Shown here: piece by piece, positions 58,938 through 64,000 of the stretch | Layout of the letters: every line of letters starts with the position of its first letter | Position numbering within the stretch: position 1 is the first letter of the stretch | Source: Porphyrobacter sp. LM 6 | GTDB taxonomy: Bacteria > Pseudomonadota > Alphaproteobacteria > Sphingomonadales > Sphingomonadaceae | Assembly: GCF_001720465.1 (NCBI RefSeq) | Contig: NZ_CP017113.1 | Coordinates: 2,728,001-2,792,000, forward strand | Direction: 5' to 3' | Length of the DNA stretch: 64,000 nucleotides | Notes under the pieces: model-generated | The model's database searches: none | Told to the model about the DNA's origin: nothing | Seen by the model: the letters and a program-made list of their open reading frames with translations, nothing else | Program-made: the position numbers and the translations under genes

Positions 58938-59527
58938 GGTTCGAGCACCTCCAGCTGCGGCTTGGGACCGGATGCGACACGCGCCTGCTTGAGCAGCGCA
59001 GCCTCGCGATCCTTGGCGTTTTCGCGGCTCAGCCCTTCCTCGAAATGGAACTTCTGCCACAGCTCCTTTTCCAGGCCATAGCGGTCATAGCCCTTGTAAT
59101 ACATGCAGTTGCGCAGATTGATGCGCTTGATCCGGCGGCGTTCGGCGCTGCCGAAGATGGCATCGGCCATGAGGCTGCCGAGCGCCCCGCCGATCGCCCC
59201 TGCGGCGCCATACTGCATCACCGCGTTCTGCATCGCCCAGTCCGAACCGCCCATGTAGAAATTGATCCCGCTTGCGAGCGAATCGCATTCGGTGATGTCG
59301 GCATAGGCGTGGTCGAAATCGGTGTCTGGCCGGTGGAAGAAGAAATACTTGTCGAAGTCCTGCGTGATCGTCGGATCGGGCGTGTAGGCAAGGCTCGGCA
59401 TCTCGATCGCCTCGACTTGCGCCGCGGTGAATGTCTTCATTGGCGGTTCGGTCTTGATTGCCTGCGCCTGCGCGACGGCTGGCATCACCGCCAGCAGCGC
59501 GAGCGCGGTGTAACGCAACGATTTCAT
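58934..59527 (-). CDS. Exported protein of unknown function, 197 aa, with glycine-zipper segment
   Basis: 197 aa with signal peptide (MKSLRYTALALLAVMPAVAQAQ). A hydrophobic Gly/Ala stretch (YGAAGAIGGALGSLMADAIFG, about residues 105-125) is typical of glycine-zipper proteins that insert in or pack against membranes. Two Cys (TECDSL and RNCMYY) could form a disulphide. A helical charged C-terminus follows. Family not recognised. It is translated just before the 315-aa exported protein; both may serve the neighbouring export operon, which is only context. Confidence 0.7.
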   Translation of the reverse strand: MKSLRYTALALLAVMPAVAQAQAIKTEPPMKTFTAAQVEAIEMPSLAYTPDPTITQDFDKYFFFHRPDTDFDHAYADITECDSLASGINFYMGGSDWAMQNAVMQYGAAGAIGGALGSLMADAIFGSAERRRIKRINLRNCMYYKGYDRYGLEKELWQKFHFEEGLSRENAKDREAALLKQARVASGPKPQLEVLEP

Positions 59528-59604
59528 GGCTGTGCGCCCCCTTCTTCCAGAACGCAGGAAGTGACAGAGCGCGGGGCGGCCCGCAAGCCGGATTTTGCCG
59601 CGCC

Positions 59605-60060
59605 CTAAATCTTCCCCCTGAGCGCCTGATAGGCCGCCGCCGACACCGTGTTGGCGAGGTTCAAGGAACGGATCACGTCCGAACGCATCGGCAAGTGGAA
59701 CAGCCGCTCGGGATGCGCGGCGATGATCTGCTTGGGGATGCCCTTGGTCTCCTGCCCGAAGACGAGGAAGGCATCATCAGGGTAATCCGGCTCGTAGAAG
59801 CTGCGGCTGCCGAACTCCTCGAACAGGAACAACTGGTCGGGGCGCGGAGTGCGGGTGGCGATGAAGGCGTCCCAGCTCGCATATTCGGTGAGCCGCACAT
59901 GCGGCCAGTAATCGAGGCCGGAACGCTTCACCCGCTTGTCGCTGATCTCGAAGCCGAGCGGGTGGATCAGGATCAGCTCCATATCCAGCGCCACACAGGT
60001 ACGCCCCACCGCCCCGGTGTTGCCGGGGATTTCGGGCTGGACGAGGACGATAGAAGTCAT
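59605..60060 (-). CDS. trmL: tRNA (cytidine(34)-2'-O)-methyltransferase (TrmL)
   Basis: 151 aa SPOUT-class methyltransferase. Motif 1 PEIPGNTGAVGRTCVA, motif 2 LVFGQETKGIP and motif 3 LPMRSDVIRSLNLANTVSAAAYQAL form the trefoil knot that binds SAM; the length fits TrmL exactly. It modifies the wobble base of tRNA-Leu isoacceptors. It overlaps the preceding hydrolase gene by ATGA. Confidence 0.93.
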   Translation of the reverse strand: MTSIVLVQPEIPGNTGAVGRTCVALDMELILIHPLGFEISDKRVKRSGLDYWPHVRLTEYASWDAFIATRTPRPDQLFLFEEFGSRSFYEPDYPDDAFLVFGQETKGIPKQIIAAHPERLFHLPMRSDVIRSLNLANTVSAAAYQALRGKI

Positions 60061-60818
60061 GCGAGCGTCTGCGTTTCGAGATAGTGGCCCAGCATCGAGA
60101 AGTGCGAGAGGCCCGCGATCAACGTCACCTCGGGGCGCGAAGGTAGCGCCGCCGCTAGCGCTTGGGCCATGGCGGGCGGGGTCCAGTCGTCCTCGCTGCC
60201 CTGCCAGATCGCGACCGGTTGGCGCACCTCGGCCAGCACCGGCGCCCAGTCGGAGACATAGGCGAGGATCTCGGCTGAGTAGGCGGCGCGCTGTTCCAGC
60301 AGGCTGGTGCGCAGCGATTGCGCGAGCGCCGCGATGAAGAGCGGATCGGCGGCGAACGCGCGGTCCTCCCCCTTGGCCTCGGCCATCAGCGCAGCGGCCA
60401 TGCGCTCGGGCGCGATGCGCGCGACCTGCGCCTGCACGAAAGTCAGCGCGGCGAAGGGCAGGCGCCCGGCCTGCGCGGCGCGGAACACAGGCGCACCGGC
60501 CATCCCGTCCAGAAAATCCCCAAGCTGAAGCGGCGCGGCGGGCGACACGAGATCAATCTGCGTCACCCGCTCGCCCAGATACGGTGCAACCCGCAAGGCG
60601 GCGTGAGCGCCGAGCGAGAAGCCGACGAGGTGCAGCGGCTCATCGGGGAACTGCGCAACGATCCGCCCGGCGAGGCGCGCGAAGTAGCCCTCGCCCGCAG
60701 CCCCGTGTCGGGCGACGACATGCAGATGCCCTGCCTGCGCAGCGGTACCCGGCCCGATGCCCGCCAGCTCCGCCGCTGATCCCGGCAAGCCGTGGAAATA
60801 GAGCGTGGCGGGCTGCAC
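60057..60818 (-). CDS. Alpha/beta-hydrolase family protein
   Basis: 253 aa. Nucleophile elbow GFSLGAH (Ser), candidate acid Asp in GSEDDWTPP and candidate His in GLSHFSMLG give a complete catalytic triad order. N-terminal YFHGLPGSAAEL is the oxyanion loop. Substrate unknown. It lies 17 bases after gatB and is coupled to trmL, so it probably shares the gatA-gatB transcript. Confidence 0.85.
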   Translation of the reverse strand: MQPATLYFHGLPGSAAELAGIGPGTAAQAGHLHVVARHGAAGEGYFARLAGRIVAQFPDEPLHLVGFSLGAHAALRVAPYLGERVTQIDLVSPAAPLQLGDFLDGMAGAPVFRAAQAGRLPFAALTFVQAQVARIAPERMAAALMAEAKGEDRAFAADPLFIAALAQSLRTSLLEQRAAYSAEILAYVSDWAPVLAEVRQPVAIWQGSEDDWTPPAMAQALAAALPSRPEVTLIAGLSHFSMLGHYLETQTLA

Positions 60819-60835
60819 GGGCGTGGCTCCGGAGC

Positions 60836-62332
60836 TTAGCCCAGCTTGTCCTTGAGCAGCTGGTTCACCACCGCGGGGTTGGCCTTGCCCTGCATCGCCT
60901 TCATCGTCTGGCCGACGAAGAAGCCGAACAGCGCTTCCTTGCCGCCGCGGTACTGTTCGACCTTGTCGGCGTTGGCGGCGATGATCGCATCGACTGCAGC
61001 TTCGATCGCGCCGGTGTCGGAGACCTGCTTCAGCCCCTCAGCCTCGGCGATTTCAGACGGATCGCGGCCGGTCTTGAGGACGATCTCGAAGATCTCCTTG
61101 GCCTGCCCGCCGCTGATTTCGCCCTTTTCCTGCATCGCGAGGATGGCAGCCTGCGCGGCAGCTGTGGCGTTGGCGGCGTCAGCTTCATCGCCCAGCGCCT
61201 TCATCACGCCCGGCGCGACCGAGAGCGACCAGTTGGCGACCTGCGTGGCTACCTTGGCTTCGTCCTTGCCGATCACCTTGGCCGTTTCGGCCAGCAGCGT
61301 CTCGAACCGCGCGAAGGTTTCGACCTCGGCGGTCAATTCGCGGGCGTTGTAGGGGGTGAGGCCCAGCACCTCGACATAGCGCTTGCGCTTGGCATCCGGC
61401 AGTTCGGGGAGCGAGGCGCGGCATTCGGCAAGGAAGTCTTCCTCCAGCACCAGCGGCAGCAGATCGGGATCGGGGAAGTAGCGATAATCGTGCGCGTCTT
61501 CCTTGCTCCGCATCGTGCGCGTGGTGCCGGTGCCGGGGTCGAACAGGCGGGTTTCCTGCACCACGCTGCCGCCCGCTTCGAGCACATCGACCTGACGCAT
61601 CGCCTCGTGCTCGATCGCCTGCATGACGAAGCGCACGGAGTTCACGTTCTTGGTCTCGGTGCGGGTGCCGAAGGGCTCGCCCACCTTGCGCACCGAGACG
61701 TTCACGTCGGCGCGCATCGAGCCTTCTTCCATGTTGCCATCGCACGAGCCGACATAGCGCAGGATCGCCCGCAGCTTCCTGAGGTAAGCCCCTGCTTCGG
61801 CGGGCGAACGCATATCGGGCTTGGAGACGATCTCCATCAGCGCCACGCCCGAGCGGTTGAGGTCGACATAGGACATGGTCGGGTGCTGATCATGCATCAG
61901 CTTGCCCGCATCCTGCTCCACGTGAATGCGCTCGATCCCGATGACCTTGTCTTCGGGAATGCCGGCCTTCTCGTCCGCCTCGATCAGCAGCGAGCCTTCG
62001 CCCACAAGCGGATGATAAAGCTGGCTGATCTGGTAGCCCTGCGGAAGATCGGCGTAGAAGTAGTTCTTGCGGTCAAAACGCGACCACGCGTTGATCTGCG
62101 CTTCAATGGCCATGCCGGTGCGCACCGCCTGACGGATGCACTCGCGGTTAGGCACCGGCAGCATCCCCGGCATCGCGGCATCGACGAGGGAGACCTGTGA
62201 GTTCGGCTCCGCTCCGAAAGCGGTCGCTGCGCCGCTGAACAGCTTGGAGTTCGAGGTGACCTGCGCGTGGACTTCAAGGCCGATCACGACCTCCCATTCG
62301 CCCGTGGCACCCTGAATGCGGTAGTTGCTCAT
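60836..62332 (-). CDS. gatB: Asp-tRNA(Asn)/Glu-tRNA(Gln) amidotransferase subunit B (GatB)
   Basis: 498 aa from [24 protein letters not shown] at 62332; the frame is open to 62416 but runs into the REP-like hairpins. GatB carries the kinase/transamidation active site: [57 protein letters not shown]. The C-terminal YqeY-like tail ends [11 protein letters not shown]. With GatA and GatC it converts misacylated Glu-tRNA(Gln)/Asp-tRNA(Asn). Confidence 0.97.
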   Translation of the reverse strand: MSNYRIQGATGEWEVVIGLEVHAQVTSNSKLFSGAATAFGAEPNSQVSLVDAAMPGMLPVPNRECIRQAVRTGMAIEAQINAWSRFDRKNYFYADLPQGYQISQLYHPLVGEGSLLIEADEKAGIPEDKVIGIERIHVEQDAGKLMHDQHPTMSYVDLNRSGVALMEIVSKPDMRSPAEAGAYLRKLRAILRYVGSCDGNMEEGSMRADVNVSVRKVGEPFGTRTETKNVNSVRFVMQAIEHEAMRQVDVLEAGGSVVQETRLFDPGTGTTRTMRSKEDAHDYRYFPDPDLLPLVLEEDFLAECRASLPELPDAKRKRYVEVLGLTPYNARELTAEVETFARFETLLAETAKVIGKDEAKVATQVANWSLSVAPGVMKALGDEADAANATAAAQAAILAMQEKGEISGGQAKEIFEIVLKTGRDPSEIAEAEGLKQVSDTGAIEAAVDAIIAANADKVEQYRGGKEALFGFFVGQTMKAMQGKANPAVVNQLLKDKLG

Positions 62333-62350
62333 TGTCTTTACCTTCGTGAT

Positions 62351-62411
62351 CTCCTGCGAAAGCAGGAGTCCAGTCCAACGCTTGGCCGCTGGGCTCCTGC
62401 TTTCGCAGGAG
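62351..62411. repeat. REP-like doublet: two mirror-image hairpins between gatB and orf54
   Basis: CTCCTGC-gaaa-GCAGGAG (62351-62368) and CTCCTGC-tttc-GCAGGAG (62394-62411) are each 7-bp hairpins and exact reverse complements of each other. CCAG (62370-62373) and CTGG (62389-62392) extend the pairing, so the whole 61 bp can fold as one long stem. This is the form of a REP pair (BIME). It sits just upstream of the gatB start. Confidence 0.75.
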
Positions 62412-62422
62412 CGCACAGGGCC

Positions 62423-62587
62423 TTACTGTCCGTCCTCGTCCTCGATCACCTTGCCATCCGGCCCAAAGCGCAGCTCGCCGTGATCAACGTTCTTTCTCAC
62501 CCAATTGGCGACCATGAAGGTCACCGGCACCGCAAGGGCGATGCCGATACCGGCAAGCCACAGCGGCGTGTCGGCGTTCACCACCAT
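62423..62587 (-). CDS. 54-aa single-span membrane protein between gatA and gatB
   Basis: 54 aa ([20 protein letters not shown]...): one transmembrane helix (about residues 9-27), then a charged cytoplasmic tail [24 protein letters not shown]. The ATG overlaps the gatA 3' end in another frame (10 bases), and the gene uses the same strand, so it looks translationally coupled. The fixed acidic tail and correct coding context argue for a real gene; the function is not known. Confidence 0.65.
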   Translation of the reverse strand: MVVNADTPLWLAGIGIALAVPVTFMVANWVRKNVDHGELRFGPDGKVIEDEDGQ

Positions 62588-64000
62588 TTCTCCGGCTTCG
62601 CGCTGAAGCCTGCGCGCTGCTGGATCGCGAGGCCTGCGTTGAGCACGCCCTGCTCGTCGAACGGGCGGCCGACCAGCTGGAGGCCGAGCGGCAAGCCGTC
62701 GGCGTTGATCGTGGCGGGCACGCTCATGGCGGGCAGGCCTGCGAGCGAGGCGGGCACGGCGAAGACGTCGTTCAGATACATCGTCAGCGGGTCGTCGGTC
62801 ATCGAACCCAGCGGGAACGAAGCCGTCGGCGTGGTCGGCGCTAAGATCACGTCGCACTGTTCGAAGGCGCGCTCGAAATCGCGGGCGACCAGCGCGCGGA
62901 CCTTCTGCGCCTGCGTGTAATAGGCGTCGTAGAAGCCGGCCGAGAGCACGTAGGTGCCGATCAGGATGCGGCGCTTGACCTCGTCGCCGAACCCGGCGGC
63001 GCGGGTGGCGGCGTACATGTCCTGCAGGCCGACGCCATCGGGCAGATCGCGCAGGCCGTAACGCACCCCGTCATAGCGGGCGAGGTTCGACGAGGCTTCG
63101 GCGGGGGCGACGATGTAGTAGGCAGGCAGCGCATACTTGGTGTGCGGCAGCGAGACATCGACGATCTCGGCGCCTGCATCCTTGAGCCACGCCTTGCCCT
63201 GTTCCCAGCTATCGAGGATCGCCTGATCGGTGCCCTCCATGCGGTATTCGCGCGGGATGCCGACCTTCTTGCCGCGCAGGTCGGCGTTGAGAGCGGCTTC
63301 CCAATCGGGCACGTCCATCTTGAGGCTGGTCGCGTCCTTGGGGTCAAAGCCCGCCATCGCGCCGAGCATGATCGCGCAATCTTCGACACTGCGGGCCATC
63401 GGGCCTGCCTGATCGAGCGAGGAGGCGAAGGCGACGATGCCCCAGCGCGAGCAGCGGCCATAGGTCGGCTTGATCCCGCAGATGCCGGTAAAGGCGGCAG
63501 GCTGGCGGATCGATCCGCCGGTGTCGGTGCCGGTCGCTGCGGGCGCGATGCGCGCGGCCACGGCCGAGGACGAACCGCCCGAAGAACCGCCGGGCGACAT
63601 GGCGGCATTGCTGCCCGCCTTCTTCCACGGCGAAGTGACGTTGCCGAAATAGGAGGTCTCGTTCGAGGAACCCATCGCGAACTGGTCAAGGTTGAGCTTG
63701 CCCAGCATCCCCGCGCCCGCGTCCCACAGCTTTTGGCTGACAGTCGATTCGTAGCGGGGGGTGAAGCCTTCGAGGATGTGGCTCGCGGCGGTGGTCTGCA
63801 CGCCGTGGGTGGCGAACAGATCCTTCATGCCGATCGGCACGCCCGCCATCCGGCCCAGCTCGCCGCCCGCAGCGCGCGCAGCATCGACCTTGTCGGCAGC
63901 GGCCAGCGCGTGATCGGGGGTGGTGACGATAAAGGCGTTGAGGCTCGCGGCTTCGGCCACGGCGGTGTTGAAGGCTTCCGCCACTTCGCGCGCGGTGAAG
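62578..64000 (-). CDS. gatA: Asp-tRNA(Asn)/Glu-tRNA(Gln) amidotransferase subunit A (GatA), 5' end outside window
   Basis: The frame is open to the window edge; the first ~20 residues are missing (the visible part begins at [10 protein letters not shown]). GatA is the amidase subunit that releases ammonia from glutamine. The Ser-cisSer-Lys triad is intact: Lys in [10 protein letters not shown], serines in [15 protein letters not shown] and [11 protein letters not shown]. The C-terminus [14 protein letters not shown] is typical. It heads gatA-orf54-gatB-hydrolase-trmL on the minus strand. Confidence 0.96.
   Translation of the reverse strand, partial: FTAREVAEAFNTAVAEAASLNAFIVTTPDHALAAADKVDAARAAGGELGRMAGVPIGMKDLFATHGVQTTAASHILEGFTPRYESTVSQKLWDAGAGMLGKLNLDQFAMGSSNETSYFGNVTSPWKKAGSNAAMSPGGSSGGSSSAVAARIAPAATGTDTGGSIRQPAAFTGICGIKPTYGRCSRWGIVAFASSLDQAGPMARSVEDCAIMLGAMAGFDPKDATSLKMDVPDWEAALNADLRGKKVGIPREYRMEGTDQAILDSWEQGKAWLKDAGAEIVDVSLPHTKYALPAYYIVAPAEASSNLARYDGVRYGLRDLPDGVGLQDMYAATRAAGFGDEVKRRILIGTYVLSAGFYDAYYTQAQKVRALVARDFERAFEQCDVILAPTTPTASFPLGSMTDDPLTMYLNDVFAVPASLAGLPAMSVPATINADGLPLGLQLVGRPFDEQGVLNAGLAIQQRAGFSAKPEKWW

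Overview
This 64 kb window is GC-rich alphaproteobacterial DNA and looks chromosomal. It comes from an aerobic anoxygenic phototroph, most likely a sphingomonad (Erythrobacteraceae/Sphingomonadaceae). The reasons are the bchYZ-pufBALM and bchFNBHLM-lhaA-puhABC-acsF-puhE-hemA gene order, the oxygen-dependent cyclase AcsF with no BchE seen, no pufC after pufM, and the nearby TonB receptor / tryptophan-halogenase / DUF6445 genes that are common in that order. The family-level assignment is inference from gene content, not a database match.

Region 1 (1-27.2 kb) is the photosynthesis gene cluster. The window opens inside bchY, then bchZ and pufBALM (LH1 and reaction centre) on the plus strand, closed by a strong terminator. 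A minus-strand operon follows: bchG, a PucC-family gene, bchP, tspO and a small membrane-protein gene. Next come the regulators ppaA(aerR)-ppsR on the minus strand. Divergent from them runs a long plus-strand operon, bchF-N-B-H-L-M-lhaA-puhA-B-C-orf100-acsF-puhE-hemA, in which most genes overlap by 1-14 bases. Together these genes make bacteriochlorophyll a and assemble the RC-LH1 complex under PpsR/PpaA-type redox and light control.

Region 2 (27.2-29.7 kb) holds pucB and pucA, encoding a second peripheral (LH2-type) antenna, with a convergent pucC. The beta chain lacks the usual N-terminal histidine, and the alpha chain has Phe-Trp where classic LH2 has Tyr-Trp or Tyr-Tyr.

Region 3 (29.7-46.8 kb) is a malto-oligosaccharide/starch utilisation locus. 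It has GH97, three GH13 enzymes, an SLC45-like sugar transporter, a LacI regulator, a TonB receptor, a DUF6445 protein and two flavin-dependent halogenase-like proteins.

Region 4 (46.8-64 kb) is general accessory and core sequence: a lipoprotein cytochrome c that could donate electrons to the reaction centre, DUF1499, a CDP-alcohol phosphatidyltransferase, a nucleoside transporter, two flavoprotein oxidoreductases (one fused to a TVP38 membrane domain), an ABC-like/HlyD/TolC export operon whose ATPase motifs are all destroyed, two exported proteins of unknown function, trmL, a hydrolase, gatB, a 54-aa membrane protein and gatA (truncated by the window edge).

The most unusual signal is non-coding. 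Three intergenic sites carry exactly 11-bp-phased GGGGTCTA repeats. Two of them (27144-27200 and 41167-41223) are preceded, at identical spacing, by a palindrome matching the ParB-binding parS consensus. They lie at the borders between the functional blocks.
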